Origin: Allodiplogaster sudhausi
Lineage: Eukaryota; Nematoda; Chromadorea; Rhabditida; Diplogasteridae
Direction of reading: 5' to 3'
Length of the DNA stretch: 64,000 nt
NCBI GenBank assembly: GCA_945643635.1
Contig: CALZFC010000089.1
Span: 1-64,000 of the forward strand
Made by a program: the position numbers and the translations under genes. Positions 27,001-38,076 of this stretch are shown in pieces. Within the stretch, counting starts at the first letter, position 1. Each line of letters begins with the position of its first letter. The notes below the pieces were generated by a model. That model saw only the letters and a program-made list of their open reading frames with translations, had not been told where the DNA came from and made no database searches.

Positions 27001-29291
27001 CTTCTCGTGAAGATCGCTTCGGCCAGGGTGGTATGGCGTGACATGCGACGTCAACGGCTCGTCAGGCAGATCGCCTGCACGACCGGTGGTGTCGAGCGGA
27101 CCATCGAACGGAGCTTCGTCTCTCGGATAGTCGGCGTGCTTGTCTTTCTTGAAGAATCCACTGATCTTGTCGCCGAGAGTGCTCTTCTCCTTCTCTTCGA
27201 CGCTCGGAAGTGGTGCCTCCTCGGGTGCTCGTTCGACCTTCTCGAGCTCTTCTTGAGATTGGCCTGGATGGTAGACGGCGGCATTGGCAGCGAGTGGCTC
27301 GCCTTCGAGTTCTGATGCTCGCTGCGTGCCATCGACTGGTCCTTCGAATGCTGCTTCGTCGAACGGATAGTCGCTGTGCGGCTTGTCCTTCTTGAAGAGA
27401 CCGCCAATGAATTCCTTTGCCTTATCGCTGAGATCCTTTTCAGATTCGGCCGGCTCCTTCTCGTGAAGATCGCTTCGGCCAGGGTGGTATGGCGTGACAT
27501 GCGACGTCAACGGCTCGTCAGGCAGATCGTCTGCACGACCGGTTGTGTCGAGCGGACCTTCGAAGGGAGTTTCGTCTCTCGGATAGTCGGCGTGCTTGTC
27601 TTTCTTGAAGAATCCACTGATCTTGTCGCCGAGAGTGCTCTTCTCCATCTCTTCGACGCTCGGAAGTGGTGCCTCCTCGGGTGCTCGTTCGACCTTCTCG
27701 AGCTCTTCATGAGATTGGCCTGGATGGTAGACGGCGGCATGGGCAACGAGTGGCTCGCCTTCGAGTTCTGATGCTCGCTGCGTGCCATCGAGTGGTCCTT
27801 CGAATGCTGCTTCGTCGAACGGATAGTCGCTGTGCGGCTTGTCCTTCTTGAAGAGACCGCCAATCCAATTTATAAAAGCCGTTTTATCGCTATCAGTATT
27901 AGGTGCAGGTTGCCCTTTTAAGGCTTTCTGCGATGTTTCACTTTCTATACCACCAATCCATTTATCGAAGGATGTGCTGGGAGTTGATTCGATAATTTCT
28001 TTTTCAAATTCCCTTTCATTTGAAGGCGGTGTATACACACATACGTGGGAGGTTACTGGCTCCTGTTCTAAATCGCAGGTACGTTCTATGCTTTGAAGTC
28101 TCACTTGAGGTGCATTCCTTGATCCGCCAATCTCTGATGCCTCTTTTCCAGTAAAACTTTGATCAGTCATCAATCTTCGATCGTCTTCGTGCTGTTTCAT
28201 CTCCCTGTGAACAGAGCTGTCCAGCCATCTCTCGACTGGCGTCTTCTCCTTCTCACCAACAGCCGGTGTCGAGTGTTCTGCTTCCTGTTGTAGTTCGTAG
28301 CGCCACGAGGGACCCGCGGATGTTCCCGGATGGTAGACAGATGAGTGCTCTTCCAGCGGCTCGTGGTGCAATTCGGAGCTTCTTGCCGTACTTGCAACGG
28401 GGTCTTCCGGTGGGAAAGCGACGTTCATGCGAGTGAGAAGATCCTGCTGCTCCATGGCCGCGCGGAGATTTCGAGGCGGAAAGCCACTGAAAGGCCATCC
28501 ATGGGTGCTAGCCTCAGGCGACGTTACGGGTGGAGACTGCGCACGACTGTCTCCACGACTTGTAGACGGAGTGGGCTGCTCGGCTTGTTCAGAAGATGTC
28601 TCAGTCGGCGCGTCCAGCATCTGGAAATCATCGGAACTTCGGCGTCTTCGCTTTGTTGGCCCCGGATAGACCGAAACAAGGTGCTGTTGAAGCGCGCTGT
28701 TGCCCTCGTCCATCGAGCTGCTCCCGCTGTGGTAGACATCCACAAGCGAGCGGATTGGTGCCGGCGGCATTTCGGTTGAACGAGAAGTCGACGCCTGCTC
28801 CTCTGGCCGATAGTCCAGGAGTTCTGGCGAGGACGATGGCGAGGAGGAGGAAGTCGCCGTAGGCAGAAACTCAAGCTCGATGTTGAGGGCGGTAGTGCTG
28901 GGCGGAGAATGGACTGGTGAAGTGTCCCTTCGTCCCGTCACCACGTAGAGCGGACTCGTCGGGGAGATCGGGCCGGAAGACGGCGACGCCACGAGAGGCA
29001 AGGCGATGGTCAAGGCTCCGCTTGCTGCCTCTTCCACTGGCGTTGCCGCGTCTTCTTCCTCGATGATGTCATACACTGCTCCGGGAGTAGCCATGGCCAC
29101 TGCTGGCATCTCTCTCTCATGCGGCTGCTGTCGAAGTGCAGAGACGATCTCAAAGTCGTCGCCGCTGCTCTCCGCCTCCGAGCTTGAGTCCGTGACGTCA
29201 ACAATGTGGTACGTCGTCGTCGTGGTCGTGATGATTGTTGTTGTCTGCTTCGCATCTCGCCCGATGTGGATGCCACCACATAGCGGAGTCC
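1..29291 (-). CDS. Giant exon encoding unique N-terminal region and ~61 repeat units
   Basis: The exon starts after a GATTGTAG acceptor and is open without a stop from 29,291 down to about 14,485, where one base is missing. Further reading frames to the left are joined by more single-base indels. Residues before the array hold several degenerate single copies of the repeat motif, for example ARSSELHHEPLEEHSSVYHPG near 28,330-28,390 and ERTCDLEQEPVTSHVCVY near 28,040-28,095. An exon of 29 kb or more without an intron is exceptional in a gene whose other exons are 35-240 nt. Codon content is uniform along the array, as expected of recent tandem amplification. Confidence 0.85.
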
Positions 29292-30673
29292 CTACAATCA
29301 TTCTTGTCAGTGAAAAATCATTTGGTGGGCTGACCCCACTTCGTTCCCGCACAAGCTTCATATTAGTTGGTGGTACTCTCTATTTTCATTCGAACATGCA
29401 TATGTATGTATGTACAAATGCATTTAAAGACTTATGCAGAACGTATTAAATGTCTAACGACTTTTCAGGACTGTTCAAAATGAGAATAAGGTTAAATTTG
29501 GGAGATCACCGAAAAGTCATTCTCCATATACATATTCTTTGCACGACTATCAAAAATGTAAACGCAGAAAATTTCACGATTATCAAAAAGGTAAAATCAG
29601 TAAATTTATGTTTATTAATAGTGATAGAAATGAAAAGTGAACCGTCAGCCAAGACGCCGGTGATTAGCGGGACGGGCGAGGCGCTGAGAGTCGTCGTCGT
29701 TGAGGTCACCGACTGCGCGGCGTTCGTTGCCGAAGCCGCGTTCGCGAGTGACGTTAGAATGTGCGCTGCGTCGCGGTCGCTTTCTATAAAGCGCGAAAGC
29801 GTAAAAAATGTAGACATTTATTTTTTTAAGAATAAGTAACGACAAAATAAATAGCAAAAAAAATTTCTTACAATCTCATTTATATACATACCGAAAAATA
29901 TACCTAGTACCGAAAAACTTTAATTGATCGAAGAAATTGAAACTTGAAACCATTAAATGACAAGAATATAAATTTTTCAACAAATTGTTACCAATAGATG
30001 AGAGAGAAAAAATAAAGTAAATGATGGTAACCGGTCTCGATGGGCACAGGCATCTGAACGATGTTCACGCGTTCGGTGGTGGTGATGGTGCGTTGGTGGT
30101 AGGGCTGCTCAGCTGGCGCAGAGGAAGAAGCTTGGCCATCGCCGCTGGCCGCGCCGCTTCCCTCTGCTTCCGCCGCTCGCCTCGTCACAGGCGACAGCTC
30201 CGTCCGCTCCCTCCGCGTCACCGACCACACCGGCCGCGATTCCGTCTGCTGCCCAGGGTACTTTGGAAGTCCTCAACACACGCAAAACATTTATATTATC
30301 AAAATAATAATTGGAAAAAATTATCTTCTATAAAAAATAGAAGCTGATAAATTTTGTTAGTAATATCTAATACTGAACGTTTAACAGCTAAATTAGCACG
30401 CATAACTGCAATCAAATCTTTATTTGGCGACTGAAATCACCGATAATTAAATACATGCACACTGAAAGTTATAAGAGTGAACAAGAGTGTTCAGAGCCGC
30501 GCGCAATTTGAATCTGCATAAATTTCTAACGATGAATTTCTTCGTCAATAAAAAGAATCCTTATATACAAGAATAGCTCTACGAATAGCATTTTTTAAAG
30601 AATAATAATGAAGAGAAGGAAACCTGGTCGATTGTTACCCCGCGATGGTCGTTGAGGGTCGGCCATGATCGGC
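1..30673 (-). CDS. Giant tandem-repeat protein gene (UNC-44-tail-like), 3' end outside window
   Basis: Four exons fit in consistent phase: 30,639-30,673 (start codon 30,664-30,666), 30,032-30,271, 29,643-29,783, and one exon from 29,291 past the left edge. The N-terminal ~480 residues of the last exon are unique, rich in Ser/Thr/Pro, with an IITTTTTTYHIVDV segment and acidic stretches; the rest is a 152-residue tandem repeat. The protein is highly charged, has no membrane segment or signal peptide, and is probably cytoplasmic and extended. The motif style (EPL..H..VYHPG, FKKDK, DYP) recalls from memory the long C-terminal extension of the nematode neuronal ankyrin UNC-44, which acts in axon and microtubule organisation. 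That assignment is inference: no ankyrin-repeat, ZU5, UPA or death-domain exon is visible. Visible coding length is about 9,800 residues if the left-side indels are errors. The next upstream gene on this strand ends at 47,857, so this may be a stand-alone tail gene. Confidence 0.85.
171..14485. other. Single-base indels that break the repeat reading frame
   Basis: Compared with neighbouring units, single bases are missing near 173, 7,960 and 14,485 and gained near 2,011, 2,397, 4,221, 4,752 and 5,135. A messy stretch at 6,070-6,105 has several changes, and a compensated shuffle lies at 7,467-7,472. The part from 14,486 to 29,291 is unbroken. Most of these sites coincide with bases that differ between repeat units. 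For example, CCAGAGGTGG at 2,397, 4,221 and 5,135 looks like a merger of the CCAGAGTGG and CCAGGGTGG variants. Assembly or consensus error is the best explanation; true pseudogenisation of this part is possible. Confidence 0.8.
23859..26594 (-). repeat. Higher-order repeat: two copies of a three-unit (1,368-bp) block
   Basis: Units starting at 23,859, 24,315 and 24,771 carry three distinct variant signatures, and the same order recurs at 25,227, 25,683 and 26,139. A third partial round follows (26,595 and 27,051). To the left, 22,035-23,858 alternates only two of these unit types. Unequal exchange therefore copied blocks of two or three units here. Confidence 0.8.
29643..29783 (-). CDS. Third exon of the giant repeat gene
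   Basis: A 141-nt exon between a TTTATAG acceptor and a GACG|GTTCAC donor, phase 1 on both sides. It encodes SDRDAAHILTSLANAASA followed by a Thr/Ser-rich segment ending VPLITGVLAD. Its higher GC content than the AT-rich flanking introns supports coding. It splices to the giant exon at 29,291 to give ADGTPLCGGIHIG. Confidence 0.6.
30032..30271 (-). CDS. Second exon of the giant repeat gene
   Basis: This 240-nt exon is open in one frame, with acceptor GTTGAG and donor ACCG|GTTACC, and has phase 1 on both sides. It reads LPKYPGQQTESRP, then an Arg-rich stretch, an Ala/Ser/Gly linker, and TITTTERVNIVQMPVPIETE. The KYPGQQ segment is reminiscent of the YHPGQS motif in the downstream repeat. An alternative acceptor a few bases downstream cannot be excluded. 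Confidence 0.6.
30639..30673 (-). CDS. Probable first coding exon of the giant repeat gene
   Basis: A 35-nt exon lies between a pyrimidine-rich TTAATTCCAG acceptor and a G|GTAACA donor. An ATG seven bases in reads MADPQRPSRG and leaves phase 1, which matches the acceptor of the next exon at 30,271. Because an acceptor directly precedes the ATG, this is either an internal exon or a first exon capped by spliced-leader trans-splicing, which is common in nematodes. No upstream exon in frame was recognised. Start choice is therefore tentative. Confidence 0.55.
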
Positions 30674-30688
30674 CTGGAATTAAGAGCA
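30674..30688 (-). promoter_or_regulatory. Splice acceptor directly upstream of the ATG, possible trans-splice site
   Basis: On the minus strand CTGCTCTTAATTCCAG lies immediately before the exon that carries the first ATG, eight bases from it. In nematodes such a site next to a start codon commonly receives a spliced leader. A normal cis acceptor of an unseen upstream exon is the alternative. Confidence 0.45.
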
Positions 30689-32744
30689 GATTAACGCTAA
30701 TAAAACTTGTAAATTCATGGACGCATGTTAACCACTCCGAAGCTCGTGATTATTTATATAATTTTAAAATCATGTATGTCATCGAGTCTTATCGAGTGAT
30801 TCTTACAGCGCGAGCGACATCATAATAAACAGCAAAATCACGAAGTCAAATCTTGAATCGCGAAGATAGCGGGGAAATCGAGAGAAAAGTCAGAGAATAT
30901 CAAAAGACGTTTTGTTCACGAGTGAGTAAGAAACATCAACCGACGAGTTCGACAAGAAAGAAGCAGACAAAGTCAAAGCATGATAATTATGAAAGAATAT
31001 AAACCGTTCTTTGTCATCAATATCCCTTGAAGTATCGAAATCAGTTAAATTAAATTAAATAGTTCTGTTAACAGAAGGGTTATTTTGCTCACGATAGTGT
31101 CAGCGATTTAGCACGATGCAAATGTTAAAATATTCAGCGAAAGCAGCTCAAAGTCAGCATGGAAGGTGAGTCAGAAATATCGAGGGATCTGGGAAGGGAT
31201 GGTCATGGGAGGAGGGAAAGATGAAGATGGAGAAGGCCAGCTGTGCTCACATTCGAGAACAGCTATCAAATGTGCACAATCGCCCTCTTCCCATTGGTCA
31301 TTTACGGGAGAATAAATCAATAATGACGGAATTATTTAAATATACGTATTTATATGTGCATGCCTACAATTTGATATGTACGTACATACATGCATGTATG
31401 TACATATGTATGTGCAAACAAGTACAGTTTAATGGCGCAAAGCCAGAAAAAAAATTAAGCAAATTAGAGAAATAATATAAACTGGAAAAATTCATTCAGA
31501 GCCATTACCCATTAGAACTTTTGAAAAATAAAAAATTTGAGCATCAATATTTGCGTAGAATAAGCATTAATATTGCTTCACGCGAATTCTTGATGCGATG
31601 TTTAGCGATTTTCTGCTAGCTGGCCGTTGGATTATGACACAAGACAACAAAGTGGAGGCAAAAGAATTACAGAGAGGATCCGTTTTACGACGGGGGCTAC
31701 CGAGAGAATGAGTGGTGAAAAAGAAAAAATGTGGAGAGTAGCAGTATTGGCGGGCGAAATATTGAGAAGATGCCAAGATAGAAGAAAGAATGAGAAAGTC
31801 GAGAAAGGCCCGCCTGGAGAGGAGTCTTATTCCATCTGCTATCTCATTCACTCCACTTTTTTACGGATCGCCCGATAATTAAGGAGCGATTGGTGAATCA
31901 TGTCATCCAGTCGTAAAGTTGACAATGTCGCCGCTACTGTTACGGCGTGGAAACAAAAAAAATAGAACTATGTAGTGTCAAGAATATTGTTCATAGGTTC
32001 AGACACTTAGCCGTGCTGGAACTACGTATGTATTTTGGAAAACATTTAGACAAACAGAGAAAGCGGACAGAACAGATTTGTTCAAATAAACAACGAAAAT
32101 GTTAAGTGAAGTAAATATAAACAGATTCAAGAGAAGAATAAAAATTCTAGACAACTACTTCGATTAAAAGAAGCCTCAACGAAAAGCAGACAAATCCAGA
32201 CTTGAAAACCATTTTAACGAGAATGCAAGAAATGAAGAAGAGGTGGTGAGTGACCACGTCGACCTGACTAATTCAAAGGACTGGTGAGGGAGAGAAGAGA
32301 AGTCCAAGTAACAGGTGCCTTTTCAGAGGGCAGTCAAGGCTTGTTTGCTCTCGCTTGTATTTGCTGAAACGGAGTGACACCTGGGAAAGGAAGGACGAGC
32401 TCCGCAGCGTGCTCATCTTCATTCACTTCATTCTCAGCCTTTTTTGATCCGGTTAATGAAAACTAAATTCTTTCTCCTCACAAAAAGCGTTGTTAGGTTC
32501 ATCAGCTTTTGTTTTTTTCTACACCCTCTAAAGAAGTGAGATGCACACTAGTAGTACTCGTCTTTTCACTCCGCGGAGCGCGAAGGGGTGCAAAAAGCAA
32601 ACAGCGTCATTCATCCGCGTCCATACTCATGCTATACTTCCATGCGTCTCCCCCTCCTCCGTCATGTCATCCCCCTCTACCGCCCCGCCAAAGCAAGTGA
32701 TCGCACTGCCGCAAATTTGTGTAATACACCTCGCCGACGAAGAG

Positions 32745-32758
32745 GCGCTCTCTCTCTC

Positions 32759-32791
<33 letters not shown>

Positions 32792-32835
32792 GTATCTCTC
32801 TCACTCTCTCTCTCTCTCTCTCTTTCTCTCCTTCT
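32745..32835. repeat. CT microsatellite
   Basis: Nearly pure CT dinucleotides on the plus strand with a few GC, TA and CA interruptions. Confidence 0.95.
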
Positions 32836-33242
32836 CACTTCACGCTTTCCCTCTCGCCCTCCGTCTAATTCCCCTGTTCCCGCTCGTTCTCTCTCTATTG
32901 ATCAGCACATGTTTCCACGTGAATGTGGTAAGGAACGTCGGTTGGTAACAACATCTCCTCCTCCTATCGAAATACCCTCGGGAAGGGTTCTCTTCCAACT
33001 TTTCTCTCCTTCCAGAATACCCGTCGCATCATCATAGACTCTGTCCCTGCTGACGCTTTCGATCCTCCAAGAGAGCCCGCCAACGACCAACCTTCTAAGC
33101 TATCCTGCGTCTCTGTCGCGCACCCCACTCTGACTGTCTGTCACTCTCACCCAATCTCCGCCAGGACCGTTTCGGAAGACTTCCTGTGGCGCAGACGAAT
33201 AAAAGATGGTTACGTCGCGGTGCTATGTTTTGGCAACGGGGC

Positions 33243-33303
33243 GCAAAGAAATAGAGAGAGCGAGAGCGAGAGAGACAGAGAGAGATAGAGAGAGAGAGAC
33301 AGC
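33243..33303. repeat. GA microsatellite
   Basis: An interrupted GA tract with AGCGAGAG and AGACAGAG variants. Confidence 0.9.
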
Positions 33304-33555
33304 GAAAGAAAAGCAACAAGAAAATTCACTGTAAATTCGCCGTCGTTGCAGTATCGTTAAAATCCCATCAAAAAGTGTCTTCGACCGAATCACTTATTTT
33401 CGGAAGACGGAAAGAGGACGCCGATGAAGACGGCGACGGCAAAAACAAAGCTGCCAAGAATTCACACTTTGGAACAAACTCAAAGGTTGAGTATTTCCTG
33501 CGAGTTGGCAAAAACGGCGGCCTGAGCAACAGGAATCTCATTGTTCGAACAATTT

Positions 33556-33632
33556 CGCTCTCTCTCTCTCTCTCTCTTCTCTCTCTTCTCTCTCTTCTCT
33601 CTCTCTTCTCTCTCTCTCTCTCCGTCTTTCTT
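33556..33632. repeat. CT microsatellite with CTCTCTT repeats
   Basis: A CT tract that passes into several CTCTCTTCT units, then pure CT. Confidence 0.9.
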
Positions 33633-35524
33633 TCCCTAGACGTATGGGAGACATAGCTGAATTGTAAGCTTAACGCGCGAGTGAGGATGGCCATGTGATA
33701 GATCGGATTGTGTGCACGGTTGGTATGTAACTGCTGCTTATTCACATGGAAAGTAAAGGGCCTGACTGGATCGTTAGCCAGATACAAGGCAAAATAGTCA
33801 ACGATATAACCTGAATAAGTCAAACAAGAAATATTACATTTCGTAAATGCAATAATTAAATAAACAACTCTTTCAATGACCACGATTACCTCGAACGATA
33901 AGATCAAAGTTACATCCGAAAGTCATGGGGAATGCAGAAGCGTAATCAAAACAGAAAGAGGAAGAGATGATCGGAAAAGGCTCATTCGTCGCATCGGTAG
34001 GACAGCGATGAACATTCACGGGCGAAACGAACAGAAATAGTTATTTTTAGCCAGAAACAATTAGGGAGACAGTGGAGGTGGCAAGAAAGAGAAAAGAGAG
34101 GGACAGTGAAGTCAGAAATAAAGATGTGAGAAATAGAAGGCAAAAAGTCGGCCTATGTGAAAGAGTGCTGATGCCAATAAGGAAGTCTAGGTAAGCGGAT
34201 TCTCAAGTTGCAGGTTGGACGAAGCATCGAAGGACAGGAATATGAAGAGTTTGGAAAAGAAAGGGAAGATGAATGTGAATGTGGTATGTACACATACTAC
34301 ATATCTACAGGAATCGATGTATCCATAAAGAAAAAAGAAAATCATCAAAACTTAGATTGCGAAAGAATTCCAAGTGTATGAAAAGAGAAAATATATGAAG
34401 TAAGAAAAAGAACAAGAATTGATTACGGATTAGGAAAAAGCAAGAGAGTGTAGGGGAGGGATACTAGATAAGCCTCCTCTCAGAAGCACCTCGGGGAGGA
34501 ATCCGGGAGGAATGAGTGAAATGAGGTTGAGAACCCTCCGGGCGCCATTTCTAGGCAAGAGGCCACTCTTGCAGGAATGGACAGAGAAAAGAAGAGAGTA
34601 GAACTAGAAAGATGTCAATGAGGGACAAAGAAAAAGAGGGAAAGAGAGGAGAAATAGAACGACAAGGGAGAGAGAGCAGAGAGAATGAGAGATGCAGACA
34701 AAAATGCGCCACCAAATGAAAACCGACCGAACGCACGTTGCACACTGGGAACGGACTTGGCTATCGAGGACAACCATATTGCGGCGTGGGCAATTTCTAT
34801 CTCTGTTTCTCTGTCTCTCTTCTTTCGCCATGCTCTCTCGCCCTTTGTCTGTGTCCGAGACTCTCCAGGGAACACTAATCAGACTCGGCGCCCGAGGCAG
34901 TCGCGAAAGAGACTAAAAAACAACATAGGGGAGCGCACTTATTGCATCCACTGGAGGATCACTTTTACACTGCAACGACATCAGACTGTCATGAGGAACA
35001 ACCATTTCCATATGAACATAACGACAATGAAGTGTACGAGAAGCAGCTGCGAGTGACCACAACTCTCTTTCTCTCATGCAAGACATCCTCACTCAATTCG
35101 GACACCCGCCCTCTAATCTTATCTTCTGCTCTCTCCATTCTCTCCCGCTTACTCTTACACACTCTCTAACAATCTCTCGCTCTCTAGCTCTCTCCCTCTC
35201 CCTCTCTCCTTCGACGGGAAATATCCTACGCTGCCATGGAGCATCCATCGGCTCTGCCTGGCTGCTCCAACTATTCCTTCCAAATTGTCGTAGCAAACAA
35301 TTCCTTTCTTTTGGTAGACTCTCGTGAAATGAGCTAAGTGTTCTCTAAATGGCTAATGTCATACACACAAAAACCGAATCCACCATTTCAAGAGGTAGTG
35401 GAGTTCGCGGAACAAATAAAGATAAAGGAGAAGAGACGAGGGAAATTGTATGTATAAGTTAAGATGATAGAAAGTGGATTACGAGACAGCAGAGAGAGTG
35501 GGGGGGGGGGGGCAGAGATAGGCG

Positions 35525-35705
35525 GACAGAGAGAGAGTGGGAGAGAGACAGGCGGAGAGAGAGAGGGGGAGAGAGACAGGCGGAGAGAGACAGGCGGAGA
35601 GAGAGAGAGGGAGAGAGACAGGCGGAGAGAGACAGGCGGAGAGAGAGAGAGGGAGAGAGACAGGCGGAGATAGAGAGAGGGAGAGAGACAGGCGGAGGAG
35701 AGAAC
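35525..35705. repeat. GA-rich minisatellite with ACAGGCGGAG motif
   Basis: The motif GACAGGCGGAGAGAGA recurs about seven times at irregular 18-34 base spacing. It is preceded by a 10-base G run near 35,503-35,512. Confidence 0.9.
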
Positions 35706-36460
35706 TGAGCGCCCTTCTCTTGCTTGATTCTGCCCTCGGACACCGGAACTATTGAAGCTCTCTCGATCTCTGCTGTCTACATGAGATTTTCTATCCTGCT
35801 TCCCTTCCTCATCTCCTTCGTACTCTCTCCCATTTCCTCTTCCTTAGCCGCCTTCTCCTTCTCTCTCTCTCTCTCTCTCTCCCTCTCCCTCTCTCCGGAT
35901 CAGCTCTCTCGTTTTACAACACATGGCCGGCCATGAGCGGCTATAGAGAGAAGTGCAGCCACATCTTCGTCTTGCCACCGGCACAAAAACCACAAGGAAT
36001 GAAAATGACAAGAGAGCGAACAGAAAGAGAGACTCAGAGAGAGAAAGAGGGGGAGAGGGAGAGACTGATGACCTGCCGTTCGAGGGTGACCGAAGCACTG
36101 TGAATTATCATACATAGATACGAGCAAGAACGGTGCATTTCCAGATTGTGAAGGAGCACTTTCATCTTCCTTTCTCTGCATGATTTTTTTTTGAAGTGTC
36201 CTCTCGCTCTCAACTATTCTTCTCTATGTGTCGCTCCCTCTCTTCTTTCTATTCTTCTCTGCTTATTCTCTTATTCTCTCGGAATGATGTCCGGATGGAT
36301 GGAAGACATGAAGCCCTGAGATGGATTTTCGCTCCTACCTCTTTCAGCCCAAAAAAACATCTTACTGGTTTCCTTCATTACCCTTCTTTCGCTCCCCCCC
36401 CTCGCTCTCTCTAAATCCACAAATCTATCTCCCTCCCTCTCTCCCTCCTCACCCTCTTCC

Positions 36461-36498
<38 letters not shown>

Positions 36499-36699
36499 GT
36501 TATTAGTCTCTCTTCAACTACCTATTCCATCTCTGATTATCTCTCTGTTCACATAATTGATTGCTGTCACAATGCTTGAAACTGCGAACCACCAGAATGT
36601 GTTCAGTGAGATGTGAGAGGTTTAAGTGAGTCGGCTGACTGACTAACTGATCACCCTGTCGGTCGTTCGATTCTTCACTTTTTCAAGCTCTCAGCACCC

Positions 36700-36795
36700 T
36701 CTCTCTTACTCTCTTACTCTCTCTCTCTCTCTCTCTCTTACTCACTCTCTCTCTCTCTTTCTCTCTCTCTCTCACTCTTTCTCTCTGTCTCCCTT
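36700..36795. repeat. CT microsatellite
   Basis: CTCTTA and CTCTCT units with CTCACT interruptions. A second pure CT tract lies at about 36,464-36,497. Confidence 0.9.
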
Positions 36796-37154
36796 TTATC
36801 TCTCTTCCTCTCTGACCTCCAGTCCTTTTTTATTCCCCTCGTTTACCATTCGAGATCGCTTTCGCAACATCCTTTTGGCCGTTGCGTGAGAGGGTCTGAG
36901 CTGAATATCCCCTCTGCTTTCTTTTCCTGAGCGGAATCTCAGCGCAAATCGCCTCCACTCCCACACGTTTCCAAGCGTTCCCTTTCAAGATGAGAGGGGA
37001 AAAGAGAGTGAGAGAGAAGAGAGATGAGAGAAGAGAAGAGAGAATAAGGAAGATTGAGAGAGTCCGGCCACTGGCGATACACCTCTTTTGGTCCTGCTCT
37101 CCTTCCGTTCTAGAGCACGATGCAGCCTTCCGGAGTGCATTGCAAAGAAGGCCA

Positions 37155-37268
37155 GAGAGAGAGACAGAGAGAGAGAGAGCGAGAGAGAGAGAGAGAGCGA
37201 GAGAGAACTAGAAAGAGCGAGAGAGAGTGAAGGAAAGAAAAGGAAGAGAGATTGAGAGAGAGAGAGCG
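37155..37268. repeat. GA microsatellite
   Basis: Interrupted GAGAGAGA and GAGAGCGA repeats on the plus strand. Confidence 0.9.
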
Positions 37269-38076
37269 CGCTAGAAATGGTGGAAAAGGAAATTGAAAAG
37301 TAAGAGACGGCAAAAGTCGCATAGAAGCAGACAGGAGTCATTCGATTTGACTGCAGATTGAAAGACTTTTACTTCCTTAAAAATGAAGTGAAGTCGTTCG
37401 GTTTTGCAGTAACACCGAGGTGAGAATGAGAGATCGCGGAGAGAGAGGAGAGTGCAGAGAAAGCAGTAGGCAATGGAGGAACGCCGAATGTAGTCAACTT
37501 TGCAGAAGGTGACATCTCATCAATAAAGGCGGCGGAGAAGAAAAAAGAGAACAAGTCCATTTATGTGTAGAGAGTGAGTGAAGAGAGCGAAAGAGCAGGA
37601 GAAGTGAGGGAACGAGAGAAAGGAGCGGTAATGAAGGTTGAGGTGGAGTGTACATTTATAACAGAACAGTAAAGTGCCACACAGCCGTGTGTTCGTATGA
37701 ATACTCATGTGCACCTTTGCCATACCTAAAATAGGAGCACAAAAAGGTCTCGCCTCGCAGCAGTGACAATCGCCCCAGGGGCAGTGCCAGGCGGAAGGGA
37801 AAGGTGAAGCTGGGGCTGCCCCGGTGGTAGTAACCGATGTCCCTCCGTGTGTATGCCAACAGAATTGAAGACAAATGCCCTCCAGCAAAGGAGAGATGAC
37901 GAACTATGGCAAGGGAAAACGCTTAGAGAAATAGAGAGCGAGAGAGTGAGAGAGAGAGAGGGAGAGAGAGAGAGAGGACGGGTGAGAGGGATAGAGATAA
38001 AGACGGTTGGCCTTTTTCAGTTGAAGAGCAGCTATAGCCAGCGGGAGAGAGAGGGCAGTTAGGAATATACGAAATA

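Larger units (their letters stand above)
1..27864 (-). repeat. 456-bp coding tandem repeat array, about 61 units
   Basis: The period is exactly 456 bp (152 codons), seen as identical reading frames recurring every 456 bases, with one EcoRI site (GAATTC) per unit. It stops abruptly at about 27,864 (5' end of the gene); the left end is outside the window. Each unit holds two related halves of about 76 residues: one with GLFKKDK, DYPFDEAAFEGPLD, RASELEGEPL and VYHPGQS; the other with GFFKKDK, DYPRDEAPFEGPLD, RAGDLPDEPL and PYHPGRS. Units differ at a handful of sites: Q/H after GQS, L/F in STLGDK, A/T in RDEAPF, G/D in RAGDL, E/Q in HEKE and P/S in HPGRS. Confidence 0.98.

Noticed and set aside
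1..27864. Programmed ribosomal frameshifting to explain the broken frames
   Set aside because: The indels are irregular, lie at unit-variable bases, and the intact right half needs no frameshift.
1..27864. CRISPR or non-coding satellite
   Set aside because: There are no spacers, the period is a multiple of three, and one frame stays open for about 15 kb with a balanced protein composition.
9..28400. Recurring 131-, 149-, 118- and 61-codon open frames on both strands of the array
   Set aside because: They repeat every 456 bases in step with the main frame and are out-of-frame shadows of the 152-residue repeat.
31160..31180. Plus-strand ATG followed by a GTGAGT donor as a gene start
   Set aside because: No downstream exon in phase was found.
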